Virus record (IMG/VR): IMGVR_UViG_3300046519_000274
Location: 1 to 31,089 of that record
DNA: 31,089 nt
Origin: a virus
Direction: 5' to 3' (one strand)
How positions within the stretch are numbered: the stretch's first letter is position 1; every line of letters begins with the position of its first letter. Positions 14,122 to 23,328 of the stretch are shown in pieces. A program made the translations under genes and the position numbers. Below the pieces are notes generated by a model. It was not told the DNA's origin, did no database searches, and worked only from the letters and a program-made list of their open reading frames with translations.

Positions 14122-15326
14122 GTCGAAGCCCCCACGCGCCCCACCCAAGTTGTGCCGGTGCCTGTGGTACTCAGCACGTACTCAATAATTTGATTGGCGC
14201 CCGGCGTCGGCGGAACCACGCCGCCATACGTTAGCCAGGTGATGCCACTGAACCAAGTGATAGTTTTCGGAGATGCGTTTTGGCGAATGCGGATAACTAC
14301 AGTCAAACTCTCGCCGGACAACGATGGTAGGTTGGTAAGAGACAGAGTGGCGTTACCGACCAGGGTAAACTCAAAGACCGAACCGGTGGCGAAGTTCAAT
14401 ATTACTGTGCCTGCAGCTGAGCTGTTGGTAACCAGCTTGTCGATGTATTTGGGAATGCTGAGGGTGTCGCTCCACTCTGGTACCGTAGTGCCTTCACCCG
14501 GCGTCAGAGGCTTGCGAGCATTTCCGGTAAGTGCGGGAAGGGTAATCTCAACCCAGCCGCCCCAAGTACCGCTATAGCATGTTCGCGAAAAAATTTTGGT
14601 AGACCCTGAATCAGTCCTCATAAGCGTCTGAACTACGCGAGTGTTCTCTACAGTAAAGTTACGACCACTCACCAGAAGCACACCGTACAACACATTTGGA
14701 GGTCTAGTCCCAAGCGACCCCTCGGTCACCGAATACCAACCGTTGGTTAGAGTGACGTCATCAATATTTGCCAGGGCGACAAACGAGGCAGTACCAATCC
14801 CAGCCGCCACCACAGACACATTGTCCACGCTGCCAAGGCCAACATCCGCTTTGACCAGTGCCACAACTCCGGTTTTACCGTTAACGCTGGTGACGGGACC
14901 GCTTGCGATACTGTCTGCAGCCGCCTTGGCGCGGTTTGCTTCGCTCAATGCACTGGTAGCACTGGTAGCCGCCGCATTCTTTGAAGAGTTCGCCGCAGTG
15001 GCTGAGTTTGCGGCGGCTGTTGCGCTGTTGGCCGCATTGGTCGCACTGGTAGCCGCATTGGTCGCACTGGTAGCCGCTGCGGTCTCGCTACTTGCCGCAT
15101 TGGTCTTCGACGTGTTCGCGGCGGTTGCCGAGTTCGTAGCATTGGTCGCGCTGGTCGCGGCGGCGGTTTTCGAAGAGTTCGCCGCCGTCGCGCTGGTCTG
15201 CGCATCCGTCGCGACCTGATTCACCTCAACCGAGAACTGTGGCAATTGCGAGCCGAAGAAGGTGTCCGTGTCGGTCTTGAATGTCGCGGACGTGCGATCA
15301 AGAACCGGTAGTGGAATAACTGCCAT
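14118..15326 (-). CDS. tail fibre protein with Ala/Ser/Thr/Asn coiled repeat and pyocin-knob-like domain
   Basis: A 402-residue trimeric-type fibre. Residues 1-35 are the tail-attachment end. Residues 36-140 are a low-complexity run of SATNAA-type units (phage fibre repeat, predicted coiled coil). It is followed by VTSVNGKTGVVAL and KADVGLGSVDNV, classic phage-fibre motifs. Residues about 178-265 (ANIDDVTLTNGWYSV to GWVEITL) look like a pyocin knob domain, and the C-terminus is beta-rich. The start overlaps the upstream stop as TAATG. It is the likely main fibre; its low complexity creates a long false antisense frame. Confidence 0.85.
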   Translation of the reverse strand: MAVIPLPVLDRTSATFKTDTDTFFGSQLPQFSVEVNQVATDAQTSATAANSSKTAAATSATNATNSATAANTSKTNAASSETAAATSATNAATSATNAANSATAAANSATAANSSKNAAATSATSALSEANRAKAAADSIASGPVTSVNGKTGVVALVKADVGLGSVDNVSVVAAGIGTASFVALANIDDVTLTNGWYSVTEGSLGTRPPNVLYGVLLVSGRNFTVENTRVVQTLMRTDSGSTKIFSRTCYSGTWGGWVEITLPALTGNARKPLTPGEGTTVPEWSDTLSIPKYIDKLVTNSSAAGTVILNFATGSVFEFTLVGNATLSLTNLPSLSGESLTVVIRIRQNASPKTITWFSGITWLTYGGVVPPTPGANQIIEYVLSTTGTGTTWVGRVGAST

Positions 15327-16234
15327 TAGATAAGGCCCTCGATATCAAGCGAGCAGAGCTGGTAGTTGGGATAAGTGATGTCGATATTGAAACTGGAGAA
15401 GAAGCCGTAGATCAGCAGCGGCTCGTACCCGGCCTCTTCCGTACCGATGTACACGCACGGGGTAGCCCTGAGTGACGCCAGAGTTCGGTAGATGCGATTA
15501 AATGTGCCGAGCGTGGTCATCATCGTGAAGCTGCCGCGCTTGCTATAAGCGCGCTTGGTAATGACCGTATTGCCGAAGGCGTCCCGCTCCTTGCGGCTGT
15601 AGTCGTCGATGCCAACCTTGGCCCCGTACTGCGTTTCACCCAGATCGCTGATCAGCCCGGGCTTGATCACCCCAACAGAGGCGGCACCGCTGGTGGTAAT
15701 GACCGAAATTGACAGTTCTGCACTCGCGTATTGCCCGGGCAGATCCGTGATGACAATGTCGCTTCGCAAGTCCAGCTCAGTGAAAAACCAGTCAAAGATC
15801 GTCTCAATGTCGCCTGCCTCGAGATCGATCCTTTTCTGATAAACCACCACACCACCGGCACCGTCTTTCATCACCACGTCCACATACCGGCCAGCCAGCT
15901 CGAAGAGAGCCAGGCTGTCGGTAAATCCGGTCCGCAGGGTGTAATTCAGCGGGGAAGCGCCCTTTGCGAGCGTGCCCACTACGTTGTCGAACGGTGCCCA
16001 CTTCTTCGTCGGCCCCACATCCAGCCAGACGGCCGGACTGGTCGTGTCGAGCTCTGGAGCGACCGTTCCCGCCCCCGCCACCAGCCTTTCAAACACCTTG
16101 TGCACACTGGCGCGAATCACTCTCGCACCGAGCGCATAGGTCGCTCCAGGCACCCAGGCCGGGTAGTCATTTTCCGCCACCGACGAACTCACCAGCATCG
16201 AATCCGTGATGGGGTGCGGCTTGATGATCTTCAT
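15326..16234 (-). CDS. putative tail-tip protein (302 aa)
   Basis: A 302-residue protein between the tape measure and the fibre. Residues 25-70 (DYPAWVPGATYALGARVI, HKVFERLVAG) look like a short carbohydrate-binding (CBM5/12-like) beta module, and the remainder is beta-rich. The ATG overlaps the tape-measure stop as ATGA. Position suggests a distal tail or baseplate component linking tube and fibre; no classical lambda tail-tip family (gpM, L, K, I, J) is recognisable in it. Confidence 0.6.
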   Translation of the reverse strand: MKIIKPHPITDSMLVSSSVAENDYPAWVPGATYALGARVIRASVHKVFERLVAGAGTVAPELDTTSPAVWLDVGPTKKWAPFDNVVGTLAKGASPLNYTLRTGFTDSLALFELAGRYVDVVMKDGAGGVVVYQKRIDLEAGDIETIFDWFFTELDLRSDIVITDLPGQYASAELSISVITTSGAASVGVIKPGLISDLGETQYGAKVGIDDYSRKERDAFGNTVITKRAYSKRGSFTMMTTLGTFNRIYRTLASLRATPCVYIGTEEAGYEPLLIYGFFSSFNIDITYPNYQLCSLDIEGLI

Positions 16235-19200
16235 GCAAGCTCCTTGGTAAGCATGGCGTTGCCGCCGTCAGTGACCCGGTCCACGATCCGCACGAGCTTG
16301 CCTCCGTTGAGCGCGGAGGCTTGAGTGTTGGCCTTGATGCTTTCCAACTCCGCCCGCAGTGCGCGCAGCTCGACCACAACGGTGGCATTGTTACTGTCAC
16401 CGCCGCTCATCGATGCCGCCTGATTGGCGTTATAGATTCGGTTCGGCGCCGTTATCTGCAGTTGCGGCCCGGTTTCCCCGATAGCCCCACCGCGGGCAAA
16501 CGCCGGCAACAACCCGGCGTTCATCTGATCGAGCAGCCCGGTGCCGAACATGCGCACCGCGTCAGCGCTCATCACGTACTCACCGTTGGAGAGTCGCGCA
16601 AAAATGCTGTCGCTGGTTCCGGTGCCGGGACCGCTAATCAATCCGCCAGTGGCGTACCCAGGCATGATCGTTTCCCCGTTCAGGCGGCCACCGGTGGCGA
16701 TCGTCTGAGCAAGGTTTTCGTACGTGACGGTTCCGTTAGCCAAGGCCGCCGTCCAGGTGGCCAGGCCGTTACCATCGAGCCCGCGCCCCAGCACCGCCCG
16801 GTAAACCGATTCTAAAAGCGCGACGTTGTTATCCGTGGTGTTTTGCATGGCGGCGCCGGCAGCTTGCCCGGCAAGCGCCGCCACCACGGCCGCATTCATT
16901 TGCTGCATGGCCGCCGCCACTGATAGCACCGAGTTGTCGATGCCGTTGAGCGCATCCAGCTGCGCTTGGGCGAACGCCAGCTGACTATCAAACGCAGCCA
17001 TCTGAGCGTCATAAGCCGCCTTGGCCAGCTCGATTTGTGTCTCAAGCCCTTTCAGCGACTTCTCGGCGGTGGTGAGCTGCTTGCCATTGATACCGTTTAG
17101 CTCAGCCACCACGTTGGCCGTGCGACCCTGGTCTCGGTTGAAATCCTCTAGCGAGCTGTACAGGTCGGTGGTGTTGGTACCGACCGTATCGAGCGCATCC
17201 TCCAGACCGGTGAGCCCCGACAACGAACCACCCGCCTTCGCCGTTGCCAATGCTGATTGCAACGTGGCCTGAGCCTGGGCACGCAGCATCTTCACGGCGT
17301 CATCCGAGTCGCCGCGCAGTGCCTTGAGTGCCGCGCTCAGATCGTTGCCCACTGCCGTCAGACCGCTGACATGTTCCGTCGCGGTGGTGACCATGTCATT
17401 GAGCGAGGTGATCCGAGCGTTGTAGGCCTCGGTCGTTGCCTTCTGCTCGGCCGCGATTGCACGCTGCACGGCGCCATTGGCGCCAGTAACGGCACCCTTC
17501 AGTGCATCAACGAAGGCTTGAGCCGCTTGGGCAGCCTCTTCCGCGGCAGATTCAGCGGCTTTAGTGGCGGCTTCAGCAGCAGCCTGAGCGGCAGCTTCCG
17601 CCGCTTGAGCGGCTTCGGCGGCCCGCTGCTCGAGGATCGAATACGCCTGCGCTGCATTGCCGGCCAGGCCGGTAAGCGTCATGAACATCGATTGACCGGA
17701 GGCGGTCGTCATGTCCAAGGCTTCGACCATGCCCCGGTACGCATCGCGCGTTCCGGGCAGCGCCACCCCCAGAGCAGAAAACTGTTTAGTGATCGCCGAC
17801 AGGGCGTCGTCAGCCTTCTCTGACTCGCTGAAGAAGTTGTCGTAGTAAGTGTTGGTCGCAGACTGGAATGCCTCCATCCCGCCTGCGGCCGCAATCAACG
17901 AGTTCGCCAGTTCCATGCTGTGCGGACTGAGACCCAGGACCGCAATGTTCAGCGTGTCCAGCGTGTCGTTGAAGGTCTCGAAGCTGGCAATGCGTTGGGC
18001 CAGCTCCGCGAAGGAGTAGCCGAACCCGCCGGTACCGCCGTCGAGGAAGCCGACCATCTGATCCGATACGGAACTGAACCAATCGCTGACGAGTTTTTGA
18101 ATTTCCTCGCCGGTCTTGCCTTTGGTCGACAGCTTGCTTTTGGCGATGTTCAGACCGACAAACGTACCTTCGTTTGCAGAAATGCCGATCCTTGACACCA
18201 AAGCGATAACGCCTTGCTCGGTGGCATCGTAGACAGCAGCCATGGACTCGGCAGTCTGCGCGTCCAGTGCGCTATACCGGGTGCGCTTCTTGCTGTTCGA
18301 GAACAGGCCACCCTTTTTCTTCTGGTCGATGAACTGCTCAGCCTCAAGCTGGCCGTTCTCTACGCCCAGAGTGATACCCGAATTCTTGGTCTGCCATGAG
18401 CCGCCGAACAGCTTTTCACCCACATACTTGGTGACGACCTGGTGCAGGGTCGAGCCGCTGAGGATCGCCGCCCACTTTTCCCCTACTAGCGGGCTTAGTG
18501 CATCGTCGACCATGGCGAAGCCTTTCGACATCACCGCACCCGGCGCCATCACGGCCTTGCCAAACGCCGTCTTGCCCCCGCTGTCCATGATCTCCCCGGC
18601 GTCAGCACGCACACCGGAGTCGTACAACTTGCCGGATTGGTACATACCCATGACGACCGCCAGCGGCCACATAGCGGCGGCGCTGCTCACGGCCGCACTG
18701 ATCTGACCACCGAGTGAAGCCGCCGTAGCCGCCGCGCCCGCCTCCGCTGCCGCGTAAGTGGCGGCCGTGGTCGTAGCCACCCCGGTAGTGAACTGCGTGC
18801 CCATCGCCGCCGCGCCTTCCGTTACCGCGCCGGACAGCACGGCACTGGTGACACCTTGCGCTCCGATCATGGCGGCCGTTTGCACCGCCGCTGTCCCAGT
18901 GATAGTTGAGGCGAGACTGGTAAAGCCATTCGACAGCGTGCTGCTGATATTGGAGAGCATGTTGCCGTAATAACTGGCACCACCCGAGAGCGCGCCACTG
19001 ATGCCGCCCGAGGCATAGCCTGAGGCCACCGACGAGCCGACACCGGTGATGGTGCTCCAGGCCGAATACAGATTTTTGCCGAGACCGGCCAGTCCGCCGA
19101 AACCGCCCGAACCGCCACCCGAACCCGATCCGCCGATACGGCCCAACAATTTGCCCCAGACCGACGACAAACCTTGGCCATTGTCACCCCCGGTCAACCA

Positions 19201-22068
19201 GTTGCTGATCGACGCCAGCAACGGCTTGGTGGTGAGCATGTGCGCGATTTCGCCCAGCGTCTGCTTGAAGCCTTTCTTCAGGTTGTCCCACAGGCTTTCC
19301 GCGCCACTGCCGATGTTGCCCCAAGCCGTGGCGAAGGCGTCGTCGATACGATCGATGGCGCCTTCGGTCATCTGCCCCCAGAGCGTAGACTTGCTGCGGT
19401 TGACCTCGTACTCATTGCCGAGCTTGACCAGGGCCGCTTGGTAATTGGCCGCATTTTCCGGGTACAACGCCATGGCGGCATTGAGCGCTTGCTGGTCCTC
19501 GGCGTAGTCCTTGAGTAGTTTGGCTTCTGGATACAGCCGCTCCATGATGCCGCCCGCATTGGCCGCTTGCTGTGCCACCTTCACCGCAGCTTGCTGAGCG
19601 TTGGTCGCCGCCAGCAGTTGCTCGTATTCCTTGCTGCCCACCTCGAGGCTTTTGCCCGCCAAGGCAATGGTCATCGACTTCTGCACGTTGTAGGCCGCCA
19701 GCGCATCAGCGCCTACCAGCGTGGCCTTGGCCTGAGCCAGCAGATCGTCCGTTTCCTTGCCGAGGTCATACACGGATTTGCTGATATTCAGCTTGTCCTG
19801 GGCATCCCGCTCTGCGATGAGTTTGGCAATCACTTCGGCGCGAGCACCGGCGCCCGTTTTCAGCAGCGTCTCTTCGACCTTCTGCTGAAGAGTGAACTCG
19901 CGGGATTTATCTGTGCCGGCCAGGTACGCAGCAGCCAAACCGGCCGCCGAGGCGATGGCAATATCGGCCTGGGCTTTGAGGTCGGTGAGCGCCTTGGTTT
20001 GGTTTTTCACCTCGGTCGCAGCTTCTTTTGCCGCACTGCTGCCGTCCTTGGTCGACTGCGTTGCTGCATCATCAGCGGTCTTTTGCACATCTTTCGCCGC
20101 AGCGAGCGAGCGAATGGCAACGATTTGACCTTCGGTGAGGTCTTTGTTTTCGGCGATGAAGCGGTTGGCCTGCTCCATCGCCGTTTTGTCTTGAGCGGTC
20201 TGAAGTTGCTTGGTCAGTTCGCCAATGTACTTTTCCCCGGCCTCGGAGGCGTCCGCTTTAGCAGCGCTGTTCGCATTTTGAGCGACCGTGTTTTTATCGG
20301 TCTCCGCAGTCAGGGCAGCGAGGGTTTGCTGCTGCTTCTGCAGCGCCGCGCTCAGATCGGTCACCGGTGACTGGCTTGACTCCAACGTCCGGGCCATGTC
20401 CTCGGTTACGCCTGGCATCAGACGCAACTGGTCGGCGACCGCCTTCCAATCCACGGTCATGCCAGCGGCCTGGTCTTTCGAGGCCTGGCGGACCAAGTCC
20501 AGCGCAGCCTGGGTATCCGCCGGGAGGCTGGCCAGTCCGGCCATCAAGCCGTCGGCACCGGCAGCACCCATGTTGCGTAAATCATTTTCAAACTTGTCAG
20601 CCATCGCGCCGGACATTTGGCCGAGCTTGGTCTGGGTGTCCGCAATATTGGCTTGAAGTTCACGCAGAGCAACGGCCTGCGTTGCTCGATTGAGCTTGTC
20701 GAAACGCTCGGTCAGCTTATCCAGCGGGTCCGCCAGGTCACCCAGCTTTTTCTCCAGCAGGCTGGTGTTGTCGCGCATGGTGAGAAACGCGATGCCCGCA
20801 CCGATCGCGAGTGCGGCGATGCCGGCAGGCCCACCGAGAATGCCGAGCAGGCCAGTGGATGCACTTTTCAGCCCGGCCTGCGCGGCGGTCAACTGCGCGG
20901 TGGCGTTGCGCTCAGCCATACGCGCTTCAGCCAACTGGATGGACATTTGCGTCTGCACAGCAGTACCGCGGGCGGCGACCGCTTCCCGCTCCGCGCGCAC
21001 CACGGCCGACTGGGCCGCGATCTGATTCGCTGCGGCAGCCTCGACAGCACTGGCAGCCTGAGCAATGTTTGCACTGCGAGCTTGATTCGAGGCCAGCGCC
21101 GACGCACCGAGGCTTTGCACATAGCCGATAAACGAGGCCGCGACCTTGGTCCCCATCACTCCAGCGAGAATGTTCAGGTGATCAGCCAGGAAGCTAACCC
21201 CTGCACCAAGCACCTCCATCGCGCCGTTGTTGGACAGGCTTGTCAATTGTTCGGTGACGCTTTGAATACCCGGCAGCATGCCAAGCACCATCTGACGAGA
21301 AGCCCCCTCGAACGATCCTTCCAGCGCCTTGATCGATTGATTTACCTCGACCAATTGATCAATTTCAAACGACTTGAGGATCTGCCCGGCTTTCTCAGCC
21401 CGGTCACCGAAGGTTTTGAAACCCTCGCCATTGTTCTTGAGCAATGGAATCAGAGCGGTGGCCTCATCGGCCATCGACTCCATGTAGGTGGTCATCTGCG
21501 CCTGGTTGAGCCCGGCCTTTTCCAGCGAGTTGTAATACAGCTGCAGGGCATCCGGGCCCGACAGGGTGGCGAACATCTGCGCCGTGACACCGACCTTCGG
21601 CGCGATCTCTTTAAAGAAGTCGGCCATCTCGCCGCCACCGCGCTGGATGAACTCCCCGACGCGATCGGACGTATCTTTCAGGATGTCGCCGAGTTTGTCC
21701 TGCTCGATCCCGACAGTCTTGGCTCCCGCCGCCAGACGCTGGAAATCGGTGACGGATGAGTTCGACACAGACGAAAGGTTTTTCACCTCTTGGGCATAGC
21801 TGGTGGTTTTGGCGGTGATCGCCACCAGCCCCGCGACAGCAGCAGCCGACGCAAGGCCAATACCAGTAAATGCCGCGCTGACTGCAGCTTGAAGCGTGCC
21901 GGCATTGGCGCCGGTGCGGTCAAACGCACTGTCGATACGGCCAAGGCTGGTATCCATCTTCCCGGCCGATTGCGCCACGGCTGCGTCACCACGCGCAATC
22001 CCCTGGCGAAGCTGCGCCGTGGTCGCCTCAATGCGGATCAACATGCCTTGTACGTCGGCGTCAGCCAT
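16231..22068 (-). CDS. tail tape measure protein
   Basis: A 1945-residue protein, the largest gene, sitting after the tail chaperone as in all siphoviruses. The N-terminus (IEATTAQLRQGIARGDAAVAQ) and segments with Ala-rich heptads are helical. It has hydrophobic parts, including one near residue 420 (GILGGPAGIAALAIGAGIAF) and Gly-rich stretches in the middle. Near residues 1745-1795 is a DUF4214-like unit (VYRAVLGRGLDGNGLATWTA), then GGLISGPGTGTSDSIFARLS typical of tape-measure C-termini. The protein sets tail length and helps DNA entry. The ATG at 22068 follows CTGGAGAAAAG; the longer frame to 22098 runs into a terminator hairpin. Confidence 0.95.
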   Translation of the reverse strand: MADADVQGMLIRIEATTAQLRQGIARGDAAVAQSAGKMDTSLGRIDSAFDRTGANAGTLQAAVSAAFTGIGLASAAAVAGLVAITAKTTSYAQEVKNLSSVSNSSVTDFQRLAAGAKTVGIEQDKLGDILKDTSDRVGEFIQRGGGEMADFFKEIAPKVGVTAQMFATLSGPDALQLYYNSLEKAGLNQAQMTTYMESMADEATALIPLLKNNGEGFKTFGDRAEKAGQILKSFEIDQLVEVNQSIKALEGSFEGASRQMVLGMLPGIQSVTEQLTSLSNNGAMEVLGAGVSFLADHLNILAGVMGTKVAASFIGYVQSLGASALASNQARSANIAQAASAVEAAAANQIAAQSAVVRAEREAVAARGTAVQTQMSIQLAEARMAERNATAQLTAAQAGLKSASTGLLGILGGPAGIAALAIGAGIAFLTMRDNTSLLEKKLGDLADPLDKLTERFDKLNRATQAVALRELQANIADTQTKLGQMSGAMADKFENDLRNMGAAGADGLMAGLASLPADTQAALDLVRQASKDQAAGMTVDWKAVADQLRLMPGVTEDMARTLESSQSPVTDLSAALQKQQQTLAALTAETDKNTVAQNANSAAKADASEAGEKYIGELTKQLQTAQDKTAMEQANRFIAENKDLTEGQIVAIRSLAAAKDVQKTADDAATQSTKDGSSAAKEAATEVKNQTKALTDLKAQADIAIASAAGLAAAYLAGTDKSREFTLQQKVEETLLKTGAGARAEVIAKLIAERDAQDKLNISKSVYDLGKETDDLLAQAKATLVGADALAAYNVQKSMTIALAGKSLEVGSKEYEQLLAATNAQQAAVKVAQQAANAGGIMERLYPEAKLLKDYAEDQQALNAAMALYPENAANYQAALVKLGNEYEVNRSKSTLWGQMTEGAIDRIDDAFATAWGNIGSGAESLWDNLKKGFKQTLGEIAHMLTTKPLLASISNWLTGGDNGQGLSSVWGKLLGRIGGSGSGGGSGGFGGLAGLGKNLYSAWSTITGVGSSVASGYASGGISGALSGGASYYGNMLSNISSTLSNGFTSLASTITGTAAVQTAAMIGAQGVTSAVLSGAVTEGAAAMGTQFTTGVATTTAATYAAAEAGAAATAASLGGQISAAVSSAAAMWPLAVVMGMYQSGKLYDSGVRADAGEIMDSGGKTAFGKAVMAPGAVMSKGFAMVDDALSPLVGEKWAAILSGSTLHQVVTKYVGEKLFGGSWQTKNSGITLGVENGQLEAEQFIDQKKKGGLFSNSKKRTRYSALDAQTAESMAAVYDATEQGVIALVSRIGISANEGTFVGLNIAKSKLSTKGKTGEEIQKLVSDWFSSVSDQMVGFLDGGTGGFGYSFAELAQRIASFETFNDTLDTLNIAVLGLSPHSMELANSLIAAAGGMEAFQSATNTYYDNFFSESEKADDALSAITKQFSALGVALPGTRDAYRGMVEALDMTTASGQSMFMTLTGLAGNAAQAYSILEQRAAEAAQAAEAAAQAAAEAATKAAESAAEEAAQAAQAFVDALKGAVTGANGAVQRAIAAEQKATTEAYNARITSLNDMVTTATEHVSGLTAVGNDLSAALKALRGDSDDAVKMLRAQAQATLQSALATAKAGGSLSGLTGLEDALDTVGTNTTDLYSSLEDFNRDQGRTANVVAELNGINGKQLTTAEKSLKGLETQIELAKAAYDAQMAAFDSQLAFAQAQLDALNGIDNSVLSVAAAMQQMNAAVVAALAGQAAGAAMQNTTDNNVALLESVYRAVLGRGLDGNGLATWTAALANGTVTYENLAQTIATGGRLNGETIMPGYATGGLISGPGTGTSDSIFARLSNGEYVMSADAVRMFGTGLLDQMNAGLLPAFARGGAIGETGPQLQITAPNRIYNANQAASMSGGDSNNATVVVELRALRAELESIKANTQASALNGGKLVRIVDRVTDGGNAMLTKELA

Positions 22069-22084
22069 TGCTTTTCTCCAGGCG

Positions 22085-22107
22085 AAAAAAAACCGCACAA
22101 GGCGGTT
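22085..22107 (-). terminator. terminator-like hairpin between chaperone and tape measure genes
   Basis: On the minus strand an ACCGC/GCGGT stem is followed by a run of eight T, then CGCCTGGAGAAAAGC and the tape-measure ATG. Two bases of the stop region separate it from the chaperone extension. Confidence 0.7.
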
Positions 22108-22122
22108 CGGGTAAATCGGTGT

Positions 22123-22724
22123 TTAATCTTTCTTCCTGCTCATCGCCGCCACCCGGAAGCCCAGACGAGCCTCTTTGGCCACGGTCTCCTTGGACACCGT
22201 GACCTCGCCGCCACCGCCGAAGGGGTTGGTGTCGATCAGGAACTGGCGCTTGGCATCCCACGCCATTACGATCTCAATGACCGGCGCATTCCAGGCTTCA
22301 CTCGGCGACCAGCCCAGCCAGCCGGTGGCGATGTTGAACAGCTCATCGACAACGCTGAGGTCAGGATCCCGCTTTACTCGTTTCCCGCTTCAGTCTGCGC
22401 TTCCAATTCGGCTTCACTTTTGCCAGCCGGGTTCAGGAAGCCGTTCAGGTATGGCAGCACCTGGACACCGACATCGTTCAAACCAGCTTCAAAGACAGCT
22501 TCCTCGATGGGGTCGAGCGCGCCCTTCTTGGCCAGATTCACACCGGTGCCCACCGCGATAATGAAAGCGATGGTCGAGAGATTGGCAGCACCAAGCGATT
22601 GCATGGCTGGCAAAATCCCGCCAAAGCGGCCTTCAATGGCCTTCATCGCTTTCAGTGTGGGTTTCAGGGTGAAGGTGTCATCGCCGACGGTGACTTCAAC
22701 GGTGCCATGGTTGGTCTTGGACAT
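22123..22724 (-). CDS. tail assembly chaperone, -1 frameshift product (gpGT-like)
   Basis: Joining the 116-residue chaperone frame (22374-22724) to the frame open from 22380 to 22123 by a -1 shift at GGGAAAC gives a 200-residue protein. The extension (RVKRDPDLSVVDELFNIATG at its start, ending MSRKKD) has no credible start codon of its own. It contains WLGWSPSEAWNAPVIEIVMA and resembles the T extension of lambda G-T: about 85 residues, ending before the tape measure gene. In lambda both G and GT are needed, with GT binding tape measure and tube. The frame and slip site agree exactly, but production is not shown. Confidence 0.75.
22374..22724 (-). CDS. tail assembly chaperone (gpG-like)
   Basis: A 116-residue protein that probably keeps the tape measure in solution until tail tube polymerises. 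It is of the GTA-gp10/Phage_TAC type: beta-rich N-terminus (TVEVTVGDDTFTLKPTLKAM) then helices with AIEGRFGGILPAMQSLGAAN. It lies between tail tube and tape measure, the standard chaperone position. A -1 slip at its last codons extends it (see the separate entry). No strong ribosome binding site precedes the ATG at 22724. Confidence 0.85.
   Translation of the reverse strand: MSKTNHGTVEVTVGDDTFTLKPTLKAMKAIEGRFGGILPAMQSLGAANLSTIAFIIAVGTGVNLAKKGALDPIEEAVFEAGLNDVGVQVLPYLNGFLNPAGKSEAELEAQTEAGNE
22380..22386 (-). other. slippery heptamer GGGAAAC
   Basis: In the chaperone frame the last codons read GCG GGA AAC GAG TAA, so the heptamer G GGA AAC has the X XXY YYZ form in the correct phase for a -1 shift. 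After slipping, translation continues in CGA GTA AAG and stays open for 85 codons. Lambda uses the related GGGAAAG between G and T. Confidence 0.8.
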
Positions 22725-22752
22725 GGGTAGCTCGCTTTATCGAATGAGGGTT

Positions 22753-22778
22753 GTGCCGACGCCGCGCAATGGCGGCAT
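22753..22778 (-). terminator. strong hairpin between tail tube and chaperone genes
   Basis: A 10-bp stem with one wobble pair (CCGATGCCGC paired with GCGGCGTCGG) and a 6-base loop lies in the 74-base gap. There is no T-run, so it is more likely an mRNA 3' end stabiliser or weak attenuator than a full terminator. It would favour tail tube over chaperone. Confidence 0.4.
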
Positions 22779-22798
22779 CGGTTGCAGCGGGTCGGAAA

Positions 22799-23272
22799 TT
22801 ACGGCGCCGCAGGTACTTCGTAGATTTCGGAGTTGATGCCCAGAGACACAGTGCGCTTGAGCACGCCCTCAACGCTGATACCGGTCTTTTTGTTACTCAT
22901 GACCTTGGCCGCCATGTAGTCGAAAGAACCATCGACGTAGGCGACCTTGATCGGATAATCAAAGCGGGAGCGATCCTGAAATGCCGCCACCAGCGCCAAC
23001 TGACCGGCATCGCCGGCATCGAAGCCAATCGACAGTTCAACCGTGCCAGCATCCGCCAAGCCTTTGAGATGTCGGGCACGGCTGCTGGCCAGCGCGGCGA
23101 AGGTCACATCATTGATGGTGTCGCCATAATCGCCGATGCTTTCGACCTCGCCGATCTCGACGTATACCAACCCCTTCAGCAGAGTGGTGGCGGCAACAGC
23201 GGTGGCGGGTAACGCAGCGGAAAGGCGTGGGCCGATAGAGATCCGCGTACCAGCGCCGGTATTGATAGTCAT
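22799..23272 (-). CDS. major tail tube protein
   Basis: A 157-residue protein, the expected size and position for a siphovirus tail tube subunit. It starts MTINTGAGTRISIG, with features of the tube family: GEVESIGDYGDTINDVTF then LKGLADAGTVELSIGFDAGD and a C-terminal SVEGVLKRTVSLG. It polymerises into the tail tube around the tape measure. RBS AGGAGG lies 8 bases before the ATG at 23272, the best of the region, fitting high expression. Confidence 0.85.
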   Translation of the reverse strand: MTINTGAGTRISIGPRLSAALPATAVAATTLLKGLVYVEIGEVESIGDYGDTINDVTFAALASSRARHLKGLADAGTVELSIGFDAGDAGQLALVAAFQDRSRFDYPIKVAYVDGSFDYMAAKVMSNKKTGISVEGVLKRTVSLGINSEIYEVPAAP

Positions 23273-23328
23273 GGGTAGTCCTCCTGAGGACAGGTGATAA
23301 AGCCGCGTGGCGGCGTTGGTTCAGCGGT

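Noticed and set aside
14641-15219. 192-codon Ala/Val-rich plus-strand frame opposite the tail fibre
   Set aside because: Produced by the low-complexity SATNAA repeat read antisense; no start signal.
20617-21759. 380-codon plus-strand open frame inside the tape measure gene
   Set aside because: Antisense shadow of GC-rich coding sequence; no ribosome binding site, composition not protein-like (many Arg/His/Gly), and the minus frame is a clear tape measure.
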